In this document: one piece after another, positions 10,601-21,171 of the stretch | How the letters are laid out: every line of letters begins with the position of its first letter | Position numbering within the stretch: the first letter of the stretch is position 1 | DNA from: Metarhizium brunneum | Taxonomy: Eukaryota > Ascomycota > Sordariomycetes > Hypocreales > Clavicipitaceae | Length of the DNA: 64,000 nt | NCBI RefSeq assembly: GCF_013426205.1 | Contig: NC_089424.1 | Location: 1,674,001 to 1,738,000 of the forward strand | Direction: 5' to 3' | The notes under the pieces: generated by a model | Database searches by the model: none | What the model was told of the DNA's origin: nothing | What the model saw: only the letters and a program-made list of their open reading frames with translations | Position numbers and translations under genes: made by a program

Positions 10601-12018
10601 ATGGCAGCGCGAGCCGGCGAGGAGAACGTAGCTACACTGTGAGTCGATCTATCCGGTTTTCTGGATGGTCCATGAGCAAATTTCTGATCAGAAAATTTGG
10701 GTTTCGTTAGATTTGGAGACGTACATTACTTCTATGAACCTGAAAATGCCAGGCCGAGGCATCATCGTTTTGACAAAGGTTCATATGTGTACCTTTTTGA
10801 AAATGCGCACGACAGAAGGTGCCGCATAGAGATAGCGAATCAGCCAGGGACTGATGAGCAGGATGCTTTTGACGGGTGTGAGGACCTTACCGGCCCTAAA
10901 AACTAGATTTGAACAGATCAAGCTAATGATGACATTATGCAGTTCTTGACCAAGCCCGTGTGAGATACTCTTACAAGCAACACTGTGCTGTGTCTCTTAT
11001 TGTGGCCGATTCTGTGGATCACAATGAATGGCATCTCCCAACCTACGATCCGAGAAATGACAAAAAGTACCATTATAAGTTACATTCACTCGATATTTAC
11101 TTTTGGACCCAAAGTGATGCCCTTCGATTCGTCAATGGTGTGAGAAGAGTCTTGCCGTCCGTCCAAGTGGAGGTTTTGGACGAACCCTGCCATCAACAAA
11201 CTATAGGAATGAGTTCAGTTGTCCAGAAGCTCGAGAATGTAGCTGTTTCAGACCCGCAGTACGGAAATACTACTTCTTCATCATCGGAGATTGTATCTCA
11301 AGAACCCACAGTTGATCCGGCTCCGGCAGCTTCGCTTGACGTACTAGTGAATCCGCTTCCTCCTCCGCCGCCGCCGCCAGCCAGTTTCGCCCCGATGGCG
11401 TATAATCCTGCCGCACCGGCAGCACCAGAGACGATAAGACATCGTGAAAAAACACCACCACCTGATGAAGATCCGTTGAACCCATTGGCAGTGGCCGTTG
11501 CTCACGATTATCAAAAACAACCGTTCACGCCAGGGTTTCCTCCGCAGCCACAACTTTCACTCGGAATGGCCAGTCCTGGGCTGCCGCCAAATATCAGCAA
11601 CACTTCTAGTTTGCCACTTCAATTTGCCGGGCCTCCTAATCAACCAGGTACACAAAGAGCCGCAACAATGCCTGCAAATTCAGGATCGGCCTTTTCAGGA
11701 CCCCCAGGGTCTCCGGGCTTTATACCACCGCCACCTCCTCCCCAACCGTCGACCCAAATCCCTGGGCACGGCACTGTCGCTCCTCCCGGAGGTTTCTCTA
11801 ACTATACATACAGCCATCAGAGTACCTTGCGGCAAGATGGTCAGGATTATTCCATACATCAACAACTATATCGGCCAACCGAGATCGAATTTGGCATGAA
11901 CAAGCCACATCAATATCAACCTAAAACAGAAACACGAGGAAGGCTAGAAGAGAATGCGGGACGCCTAGAGAGAGGCGTTTCTGGCATGCTGAAGAAGTTT
12001 GAGAAGAAGTTTGGCTAG
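10601..12018 (+). CDS. Conserved fungal protein with globular N-domain and proline-rich tail
   Basis: Three exons: 10601-10638, 10711-10877 and 10943-12018, giving 426 residues. Residues 1 to about 150 look folded (FGDVHYFYEPEN, KGSYVYLFEN, ARVRYSYKQHCAVSLIVADS, YKLHSLDIYFWTQSDALRF), with a beta-strand-rich, aromatic pattern reminiscent of PH/EVH1-like folds. The middle is low-complexity with poly-Pro runs (PLPPPPPPPA at about 235, IPPPPPPQPS at about 315). The last 30 residues, ending GVSGMLKKFEKKFG, form an amphipathic basic helix. The fold suggestion is inference from pattern only. Together with poly-Pro (SH3/profilin ligands) it would suit an adaptor at membranes or actin. I do not recognise a named family; homologues of this layout seem common in filamentous fungi. 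Confidence 0.85.
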
Positions 12019-13305
12019 ACTGTGGAGGAGCTCTACGTTCGACGCTGCTGAGATCCCCAGCACTCTGCGTGGGCAGGTGAGGCGCATGGGGATTTCAATA
12101 TGTGCTGTCTTCCAACATGCTGAGAAATTCATAGGCGATTAGGAGCATAGAACCTAATGTTTCTTTTTGGATCGAAGGTTGTGCTAGGGGTGCCCTACCC
12201 GTGGGGAAGTTCTGACGAGTCGTTCCCACGTACAACTCGGCTCTCTCTCTCTCTGGCGTTGACCTTTCTTCCCTGGTGACCGGATGGCGTCGGTGTTGTA
12301 TAATACTAAGCTCGTGTTTGACTGATGACTGAACGGTCTGATGCACCTAATAGTTATAGTATGTACGTTTCCATTGTCCCATTATCACCATCCTATTCAA
12401 GGGCGTGTGTCTGCATCTCAGTTCCTGCCGATGCCAGAGCCTTTAACCGTGGACAGCCAGCCACACTAAATGTCATTTAACTGGAAAGATATATAGCGCT
12501 TGTAAGCCTGGCCACTCTGCAGCACTATGCCGATATTCATTTGGACTAATCACCTCCAAATGGCTGTTTTCTCTGAATAAACTTATCTGTTGTTTCCTTG
12601 ACTATTCTTGTGGCCGCGAAGGGTTGGCTGCCGTTGGCGTTTGGGCCATGTAGCTCATGGTACACCAAAAATACCTAAGTGGGCAGGTACTTTTGTGTGT
12701 GAATACTACCTACTAAGTACCTAGATACATAGGTACCTAGGTAGGTAGTAGTCACTAAAGTACGTGCCCCACACTCACCTGTTATCTGCCTCAAGGTGAA
12801 AACTGGATGTTTGAACGTCATTGTGGCTGTTCCAAACCTTGACCTTCGGCCAGCCATTCTCATCCCCCTATTGGCTGGACAGCTAAAATGGTGGTGGCTG
12901 AGGTCGCCATGGCGGCTGACTACAATGGTGGATGACATTGCCTGAGGAGCTTTTTGCGATACGAGCCAACAGGTTTACTAGGTCCTACGACGTTCTTTGT
13001 CTTCACCATTTCAAGCAATAACCAGTCACCGAGCGCCGCCTTTAACAGTTTGTAGTGCGACCCAAGCTCCGAGCTGTACGTACTTGTTGTGCGTCTGTCT
13101 CGAGTTTGCTCAACGGATACAACTCTTCGGCCAACGTCTGGCCTAAGCTCCGTGATCTAGCCGGGCCAAGCCATTGAAGAACATATCGATCGGCCGCCGA
13201 GGAAACCACACTTGAAATAGTCTATTCTGGAATTATTCCCCGTTTTAGCCTTGTTATATGCCAAGTCATGTAGTCATTTCTCTATACGGTAACAATTGGG
13301 AAAAC
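12019..13305. other. Intergenic region with palindrome cluster
   Basis: No gene is supported. The region holds a CT dinucleotide run near 12241 and one TACCTAGGTA-type hairpin cluster (listed separately). The part upstream of 13306 is the probable promoter of the single-pass membrane protein. Confidence 0.5.
12704..12750. repeat. TACCTAGGTA-type palindrome cluster
   Basis: Outer arms TACTACCTAC and GTAGGTAGTA are perfect reverse complements and enclose further TACCTAG/CTAGGTA units, so the 47 bp can fold into a hairpin. Members of the same family recur in most gene-free stretches of this window. Confidence 0.85.
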
Positions 13306-14798
13306 ATGCGTCTCCCACATCCACCTCTTCCGCGAACTTCCACTTCACACATCGTGACCGAACCCACCAGGCAGCTACGTCGCCGAGACCTTAACACCAA
13401 AAATTTGACATTTATTGTATGTTATTTTGTTCATACTCGGAATTCAAGTCCTGCTGTCTAACAAAAGACACTCCACAGATTATTTTTGTCGTCATTGCGT
13501 TATTTGCCTTCATAGCGGTCCTCCTTGTCGCTTTTTTTAGAGCACGTCGTCGCCGGCCAGACGATCAAGATGCGGGATCAGGCGGGCAATGGCCAGTCCT
13601 TCACGTGTTCAGGCGCAAGCGAGTTGGTCATAGAAGATATGAGCAAACTTCTGGTGAGAATCTCGATGGCGAAGCACAGATTCATCAGCTCGAACCAACG
13701 GCAGTGTCTGCCAACCATGTCAATACCCTTCAACGAGATTCACGACAATCGGGGAGCAGAGCGGCACGGGCGAACCGAACCGGGGCTTCGGTTGACCGGA
13801 ACACCTCTGTTCGTTCTGTGATGACATTACCCGCATACCGTGCTACTGCTGGGAATAATGAGCAGGTTCTTGGGAGAGAAGGTGATAGAGATGGTGTTGA
13901 CGTAATTGTCGACCTCCCTACCGCTGAGGAGGAGGAATCCTTACGAGAAGAGGAAATGGAAGCAATATATCAAATTCGAATTGCTAGACGAGAACAGATT
14001 GCGCAGCGTGATGAGCTGAGGCGACAACGCCGCGACGCTCGACAGCGAGGTGACAATAATACTTTGGCCGATGATAGGGCACGATCTCGCGCTGCTAGCA
14101 ACAACAGCAACCTTGACGAACTCCGCCAAGAAGTTAGTCGTATACAAGACCAGCGACAGAGATCTGTTTCCAGCGTTTCATACGCAGATTTGGGCGTTGC
14201 GCGACACGACGGGACTCGGATCAGGGCGAGTAGCAACGAAAGTGAGCGTATTGGTCTACTTTCTGATGCTGCCAGCATCGCAATTTCAGCCCGATCTGAG
14301 GTTGCTTCATCATTGGGACTACATCGCCGAGAACAAAGCGTCAGCTCTTTGGTTAGTGTTGATAGTGAATTTATCCCGGAGCCATCCAGGGCACGGGCGA
14401 ATTCAGGATCTACTACACCAGGATTGCTGAGCGGAGAGCCCGCAGCTGGGTCCAGCCCGGAGCATGTGCAAGATGACTTGGGAGTGGAACCAACCCCCCC
14501 TCCAGGGTATGAGGTTGTGTCTATCGAAGATGATGACAGGGAAGTGGCAGGACCGATGACCCCGTTGAATGAGCCGCCACCGGATTATTCTGGACCAAAT
14601 GAGCATATGCCGCAGACTGAACAGACATCAACAGAACCTGCTCATCCAAGTCCACGAGAAGGGAGAACGCCGTCTCCGCTACGTACAGCACGGGGGGTTG
14701 GCGGCGCACCTCAGTTACCTAGCCTGCGGATATCCAGGCTCCCGGCGATTGTAATCCAGCCACTGAACGAAGAATCTCGAGACGAGAATGTATTATGA
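13306..14798 (+). CDS. Single-pass membrane protein, disordered cytosolic tail
   Basis: Two exons: 13306-13416 and 13479-14798, joined over a 62-nt intron (GTATGT donor, CTAAC branch), giving 476 residues. A short N-terminal part is followed by one strong membrane segment at about residues 38-57 (IIFVVIALFAFIAVLLVAFF) and then RARRRRPDDQD, so by the positive-inside rule the long tail is cytosolic. The tail is disordered and Ser/Arg/Glu-rich, with a charged helix (EEEMEAIYQIRIARREQIAQ, then Arg/Gln-rich sequence), repeated SVSSVSYADL/SVSSLVSVDSE stretches, and two PPPGYE/PPPDYS-like PPxY motifs (about 405 and 430) that can recruit WW-domain ubiquitin ligases such as Rsp5. An in-frame ATG at 13258 exists; I chose 13306 for its better context. 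No family recognised; a role as ligase adaptor is inference. Confidence 0.8.
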
Positions 14799-15411
14799 TA
14801 AGATGGGAGGTGATGCTGGGCCTTAACGAATGATGACAGTTGCGTGGCGTTTTGGATATTTTTTTGCCGCTCTGTTATTTATTGCTCTGAGATTTTCTAG
14901 TTCAGCACTTTTCAACCTTGGCAAGCAACTTTTCTTAGCGGGAAAACATATTAATGGATGGATGTCTCGCTTTGCTGTTCACGTGGACGGCAATTCTGAA
15001 GGCATCTACTTCTGTTCGCTGTACGTTGCACGGTTTTTGTCCCTGGGTAAAACGGCATTCGGAATTATAGAGTATATATCTATACACATGGCAGTCAGTT
15101 GAATGGAAATATAGTGTTTTTAGCCACCATACCCCCTTTTGGTACTCTTCCATACTAACCCCAGCGTACATTTTAGATTCCGGTCGGGAGCAGGACAACA
15201 TTGATGAACCAAATGACGCGGTTTTGTTGAGAGGATTTTGAGAGTGAAAGGGGAGGCAGGAGGACACTGAGGGTTTGATCTACTACTTGCCTCTTGCACT
15301 GCTGTACGGTGTGTCCGTTTCGCTACTCCCAGTTGAACATTGGTAACGGCCGTTGGGGGAAGAGTTCTCCCTCCGGTTCACTACAATAGGTCATGAAACA
15401 GTGGAGTCCAA

Positions 15412-15440
15412 CTACCTACTTAAGTACCTAGGTAGGTAGG
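15412..15440. repeat. TACCTAGGTA-type palindrome
   Basis: Arms CTACCTAC and GTAGGTAG flank TTAAGTACCTAG, forming a short hairpin of the same family as at 12704 and 16374. Confidence 0.8.
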
Positions 15441-16373
15441 CATTCCTGCAATGTTTGTTTCCAAAGCTCGAGGAGCTGCCGTTACAGAATCAGGGCTTGT
15501 AACTATTTGCTGGGCGTCTATTAAATGTATCAATGATGGGGCATGGAGTGGTTGAGTACATGGAAATCTACATATAAGCGTGCGGCCCCTATTTTTGAGG
15601 ACAGCACGGCCCTCACAGGACAGGCCTTGAATTTCCACGGGTCGTTGAAGAGTCTGACTCAATAAGAACTTTGATAAGCTGTCTCGTCATTGCCTACTTT
15701 ACGTGCTTAGCAATGGTCACCAAAACCCCTTGGCCCCTGGGTACCCACGTAACTAGATAGATTTTCTTGATGTCCGAGGTGTTTTAGATGTCCGTTGTTT
15801 ACCAATCAATTGACCACCCTCTCAGGAGCTGTAGATGGGTGTGGACATGGGCATGCAAGATGTTGCGGCCATGCACCAACATTAAAAATCATTGGGGTTG
15901 AGCTTATCCAAGCGTTAGCTAAGCCAGTGTCGGCTCGATGGCAACATGGTTTGGGCTGCGGGGTCTTGGTAAGAATCAGTAATACTTGACTATTTGGTGG
16001 AGAAGTTCCTGCCATCCAAGAGCATCGTACCGATACCTGATACATTGCGGATGAGTCCGGCTCCCTCAAGTCTCCATGTCGTGCTACTGCACTGACTTAT
16101 CTAAGTACCTAAATACTTGCAGTGATTCGACCAGACATTTCAATGTTGAGAATACGCCAGGCCGTAGATATGTACAGTGGCAGGTCTCTCCTGCTCGTTA
16201 GACATTCCATAACTCAGGCTCCAACCGCATATCTATGGGCTTGAAGTGGGGTAAGCGGCGGTGCTGGGGGCGGGGTGCTGGTGTAATACAATATTTGCGT
16301 CCACAGAGCTCTGGACCTTGCTCACTTTCAAGTGCCCGGTTACTCAAGGGAGCCAAGCAATTGAATGGCCCGA

Positions 16374-16425
16374 GGTCTACCTACTACATACTTAAGTAAG
16401 TACCTAGATACTAGGTAGGTAGACC
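16374..16425. repeat. Hairpin palindrome with perfect 11-bp arms
   Basis: GGTCTACCTAC (16374-16384) and GTAGGTAGACC (16415-16425) are exact reverse complements around a 30-nt interior made of further TTAAGTA/TACCTAG units. This is the cleanest hairpin of the dispersed family in the window. Confidence 0.9.
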
Positions 16426-16830
16426 AGTGACATATCCCAAGTCAAAACTCTGCAATATTTTCATTGTTGGCCGAAACTGCTTGGTGCTCAGAGGTCTTGG
16501 TTGTTGAGGTGCCAGGCCAATGACTGGGAAAGTTTGGTTGGCTTGATTCCATCAGGGCTCTTGAGAGGAATAGCGTCACATTGAGTGGTGACAGCAAGCA
16601 CGACGCAGCTCGGCCCATTGACATACCAACGCCCCCCGCAGCCAACTTTGAAGGTACTGGTACATCCATGACATAACGACTCTGAAGGCCAATGTTGCAG
16701 CTACTTCCTGTCCAAGTGCGGGAGTTGACATCAGGCTAATGCTTGCCAAGTGGATTCGTTGGGCGAATGTTACACTGAGATGTCTGGTTAGATTGCCTTT
16801 GAATTGCTCAAGCAGCTCGAAGCTTTCTGG

Positions 16831-16838
16831 GCTATAAG
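16831..16838 (+). promoter_or_regulatory. Putative TATA box of the WrbA gene
   Basis: GCTATAAG about 140 bases before the ATG, followed by a CT-rich tract typical of fungal transcription starts. Position and sequence fit a core promoter; nothing else supports it. Confidence 0.35.
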
Positions 16839-16970
16839 AGCTCCGCGTCCTCCGACTCTCTTTATCCTTTTCCTACCGCCTTGATTTACGCTTTACTAAT
16901 CTATCGACCTTCACGTATCTATTGACTACCCTTCTGTTCAAAATACACGAGGTTTCTGTAACAGAACATC

Positions 16971-17852
16971 ATGGCCCCGAAGATTGCCATTGTCTTTGTA
17001 TGTCCTGCCAAAGTACCTCACCTCAGTTTGACTTTTAGTAAACCACCAAGAGCCGACGGTTGTTTGAAGCTTGTCACTTGGCCCTCCACTCCTTTATTTA
17101 TCATTACCATCTTCTGCTTCTTGCATCCGTCCGGGTGTTTCATTCACTGACTCAAGCCCTCTCATTCAACAGTACTCAATGTACGGCCATATTCGGCAGC
17201 TCGCCGAGGCCGAGAAGAAAGGCATTGAGAAGGCTGGTGGCACAGCCGACTTATTCCAGATCCCTGAAACGCTCTCCGATGAAGTTCTAGGCAAGATGCA
17301 CGCTCCTCCGAAGCCAACTGATATTCCGACTCTCGAGGATCCAGCCATCTTGACGAAATATGATGCCTTTCTTCTCGGTATCCCTACTCGATATGGCAAC
17401 TTCCCTGGGCAGTGGAAGGTTTGTGACCCCCTGAGGAATATGAGGTGTCAGCTACGATGCTGTCTATAAGTACAATTTTCAAGGTTGCTTAAAACTAACG
17501 TCTGAGCTAGGCCTTCTGGGACAAAACTGGCGGTATTTGGGCTTCTGGCGGCTACTTTGGCAAGTATGCTGGACTCTTCGTGTCTACTGGCACGCCTGGT
17601 GGTGGCCAGGAATCAACGGCAATTGCAGCAATGTCCACCCTTACCCACCACGGCATTATTTATGTCCCTCTTGGGTACGCAAAGACTTTCCCCCAACTAA
17701 CTAACCTCTCTGAGGTCCGCGGTGGTAGTCCCTGGGGTGCTGGTACGTTTGCGGGGGCAGACGGATCACGCCAGCCGTCTGCTCTTGAGCTTGAGCTAGC
17801 CACTATCCAGGGTGAAAACTTCTATCAAACTGTCTCTAAAGCCTTCGGATGA
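16971..17852 (+). CDS. WrbA-type NAD(P)H:quinone oxidoreductase (flavodoxin-like)
   Basis: FMN enzyme that reduces quinones by two electrons, protecting against oxidative stress; cytosolic or at eisosomes (yeast Pst2/Rfs1/Ycp4 relatives). Three exons: 16971-16997, 17173-17418 and 17511-17852, giving 204 residues. Exon 1 encodes only MAPKIAIVF, the first strand of the flavodoxin fold; exon 2 begins with the FMN phosphate-binding loop [14 protein letters not shown]. Further family marks are [39 protein letters not shown], and the late [11 protein letters not shown] and [12 protein letters not shown] segments. Length matches the usual ~200 residues. Intron 1 is 175 nt and contains a TGACTCA (AP-1/Gcn4-type) sequence whose relevance is unknown. 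It appears complete. Confidence 0.95.
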
Positions 17853-19074
17853 CTGCATGATAGGAATGGCGAGAAAGGGGGTGCTTTGTCTGGAAACGGA
17901 ACCCAGAAACAAGCAGCAGGCTCTTCCCCAACAAATGCCACACAACCAAAGAGAAACGAAGTAAAGGAGGGACCATGCGGATTGCCTGTTAAGTGTACGG
18001 TACTGTGAGATACCCGTGCAAATATGGATGGGGAATGCTGTTATAATTAGCATGGTTGTAGCTCAAATTTCTAGTCTACGTCTAAGAACAATTGTCTCCT
18101 CCGTTGGTGATACATATTAGCCTGTGTTCCGAAATGAAATCTCGAATCTGACCGCAGCTCAGCCACCTCGGCAATATACCACTCACCAGCTGACCCGCTC
18201 GCTTGAGGATATCCATTATTAGAGAACATTTGAGATCATGATGGACTGTCTGTAGAGTCTTTGCAAACAATAAAACGACCTTCCCAGTCTGCGATACCCG
18301 GTGTTAAGAGAAGCCCTGTTTATCTTGTTATTCCCGATCAGAGATGGACAGACTGGCTTGCCAATGAACGTCCTTTATGGTTCCCTGGCTAGAAAGAAAG
18401 TGAAATGCGTCGGTCAATGAAGAAAATGGGGATCTCTGATTCACCACTAATAAAATTCTTGATTCATGTGCTGGAAGCTAGGAAAATGTTGAACGCCATA
18501 GTAATGACTGCAATCCATGAACGCAGCCTGCTCCATGAACTTCTGAGAGCGACGGACCATCAGCCTTCGGAAATATACTTGTTTGAGACTAGGAGGAAGG
18601 AATGGCCTGAGAAGTGATGTGCCCAGCGGATGAAATCTCGGTTCTGGCTATACGATTTCTCGTGGCTGTTTGTCACTCCGTATTTGACATCTCAACTCTA
18701 TAAGATAATCCCGATCCCATAAAGTAGAGGGGAGCTGAGAGCCAAAACGGATGGAAGCTGCGTGGGGCTCCGCAAAATCTCTCCGTCATTATTTGATGGT
18801 GTTCACGGATGGCCAAAGGCTTTGTGAGAGCGGAGATGTTCAAATTCCACACACCAGTCCCTACGACTACAATCATGACTACGGAGTAGCAGAAACGGAA
18901 CAGGGTGGCTGATGGCATTTGTCACTGTTTGTTGACTATCGCTGAGCTGCGAACAAAACCCTGCATTGCTGAAGCAATAACACGTCCTGGACACATTGGG
19001 ATGTATTGGCCTTCTGCGTTCAATATTTGTACACGGGATGTGGCTAACAGGAAGCTACCTCTGACTACCAGGTA

Positions 19075-19119
19075 CTACCTACCTTCGCCAATACCTACTA
19101 GGTGCCGAGTGGTAGGTAG
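19075..19119. repeat. TACCTAGGTA-type palindrome
   Basis: Arms CTACCTACC (19075-19083) and GGTAGGTAG (19111-19119) are exact reverse complements with a 27-nt interior. Confidence 0.8.
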
Positions 19120-19887
19120 AGGTGGGAGAAGCTCTGTCAGGTGGCCTTGCTGGTAAATTGTACCTACGAAGGCTTCCGTCAACAGGGTTGGAAGTTTTCC
19201 ATAAATCTCTGTCAGGGAAAACGTGCAAGTGCCTGTGATGGTGCAATCATAGAATGACTACTGAGTACGGAGTACAGAGTACTTATAAAGGAGTGCCCTG
19301 GTTATCTATAGGATGGACCTGGGGCTGGAAAAGTGAGAATTGAAGTGTCTCAAGATCAGCCTTGGCCACATTTGCTATCAAGCCCGTTGGCTTGCCGCCC
19401 AGGCTGCTCTCAACTTTCACCGGAGCCCAGAAGCAAGACGAGTTGATACGTCCAACAGCGGCCGCAGAATTTCATTACATGTTGCGATTTGTCGCAGGTG
19501 GCTGCGTGTCCCGTCTTATTTCATTTTTGGCTGAGGAGCACGTACCATTTCACAAGAAGCCTGATGCACGTATGCTGCATCATACGGTCGGTGACATGAT
19601 GCACTTGGTATTTGGCCACCGCTGGCAATTATACTTTCAATATATAGTAGTATCTTATTCCAGCCATGATAGTTCTGGTAGGCCGATAGTACATTGACTT
19701 CTCAATGACCTCATCTCAACGGAGATGCGGCCCAACCAAGTTTCTCCAACTGTCTGCCCAGGTTCTAAAGTTAGGAAAGGGATGGCTCCCCGGCCCTTTT
19801 CCCCACAGGTTCATCCAATAATGACCCCGGTGCCACGGCCCATATAGTACATAAGTACGCCACATGCTGGAAGCGCCAGACATAATC

Positions 19888-19954
19888 TACTTAAGTACTA
19901 AGTAGGTACTAGGTAAGTACCTAACCTACCTACCTAGGTACTTACCTAGGTACC
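19888..19954. repeat. Dense TACCTAGGTA palindrome cluster
   Basis: Some 65 bases built almost wholly of CTTAAGTA, TAGGTA, TACCTA and GTACTTAC units, able to form several alternative hairpins. The richest cluster in the window. Confidence 0.85.
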
Positions 19955-20592
19955 TGGCACCTAATGTCCGGTTTTGGGTCGATGCCTTCTTAATCGCCAT
20001 GTTTTGACTAGCGGCTCGTGATGGCTTGCGTTCGATGAATCGGATCTTGTGGAAAGCTACTTGAAGAGGCTAGAAAACTGGCTTCCTCAGTTCCATGACT
20101 GCCTGGCCCAAGTGACTGCTGACATTATTGGCCAGCTACCTTGTTATCGTGCCAGACTGATCACTGTCAAGTCGGAGTTACGGAGTGAACATTTATTAAT
20201 CCTGTTAGCAGGTGTTTCGCTCCCAATCCATCGTTAACTGAGCTACTTTGGAGCCTACATGTACCATTCCGTGGAGGACACGAGGCATATATCATTGCAC
20301 TCCGACGGATTTCTTGTGCCTCTTTTCTTAATCCAGCTAGAAGATAGCTTGGTAGGCTAGATAGTAGCCATGGTAAATCTCTTGGTCAAGTGACGATCGC
20401 TGTTTGCGAGGCCCAAATCATGCCTGAGTGCTGCCCTTTTACTTTTTTTCTTTTTTTAAGAAAAAAAAGCAAGGAGAAAAACAAAGGCAATGGGCCCTGT
20501 CTCCATGAAGTCTAGTGAACGTCAGAAACATCGACCTTGATTCAAAAATAATCCGAAGCAAAAAATAGAGATGAAAACCGGGTAGTATTTAC

Positions 20593-20610
20593 TACCTACC
20601 TAGGTAGGTA
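20593..20610. repeat. Perfect 18-bp palindrome TACCTACCTAGGTAGGTA
   Basis: An uninterrupted perfect palindrome centred on CTAG, about 40 bases before the MITE-like element. Same family as the other clusters. Confidence 0.9.
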
Positions 20611-20651
20611 AGTACATAGGTAGTCATAGGTCTGGTACGGAGCACTCCGTA

Positions 20652-20902
20652 CAATCCTTTTGAATGTGACAAGGTGCCACTTTCGTACCGAGCAGGGATG
20701 TGGACCAATTAGAAATCTTAAATTAAAAGATACATAAGCCTATAAGATATTAATATAAGAATTAAAATGCTTATACTTTTTAAATATATATAAAAATACT
20801 TTATATATATTAGGCTATATACCTAATATAAGGTATATAAAAGGTACTGTAAATGAAGTGGGCCCGCTACCTGGCTGGCACCTTATCACATTCAAAGGGA
20901 TG
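20652..20902. mobile_element. MITE-like element with TA target duplication
   Basis: A 251-bp unit with terminal inverted repeats of about 27 bp. The left core TGAATGTGACAAGGTGCCA (20661-20679) matches the reverse complement of 20876-20894 at 18 of 19 positions, and similarity extends outward to the ends (left CAATCC, right complement CATCCC). Both ends are flanked by TA (20650-20651 and 20903-20904), the target duplication of Tc1/mariner-type elements. The interior is very AT-rich and has no coding capacity. The differences inside the TIR core are C/T transitions, as expected from repeat-induced point mutation, though two sites prove nothing. Non-autonomous; any partner transposase lies outside this window. 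Confidence 0.75.
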
Positions 20903-21157
20903 TACCTAAGATCAAATTGATCAACCCCCTGCCCGCGTCTTTAGGCCCCTGACAGCCCGGGACGACCTGGACCCTGCTCAGACAGCTGGAAAGCATGTAG
21001 CGGGCGCTCTTGCGCATGGCCCATGCCGGCGCTGATCGCGGCACTTCAACATCGAATGCTTGCTCTTGCCATACTCAGTTCGGAGCACCCTGCACAATAA
21101 CCATCCATTGTCCATGCTCTGTGCGCAAGTATCGACTCAAGTAACTAACGATTCCTT

Positions 21158-21171
21158 ACTCCGTACGGAGT
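21158..21171. repeat. Perfect 14-bp palindrome ACTCCGTACGGAGT
   Basis: Full palindrome of a second dispersed family. Half or near-full copies (TACGGAGTAC, ACTCCGTAC) occur at about 10351, 19264, 20645, 39303, 39369, 60498 and 60539, always between genes. Confidence 0.85.

Larger units (their letters stand above)
14799..16970. other. Intergenic region (2.2 kb)
   Basis: No gene is supported; frames such as 14830-15102 and 15806-16069 lack domains or splice logic. It contains two hairpin palindromes (listed separately). The final 150 bases, with a TATA-like box and CT-rich tract, are the WrbA promoter and leader. Confidence 0.5.
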
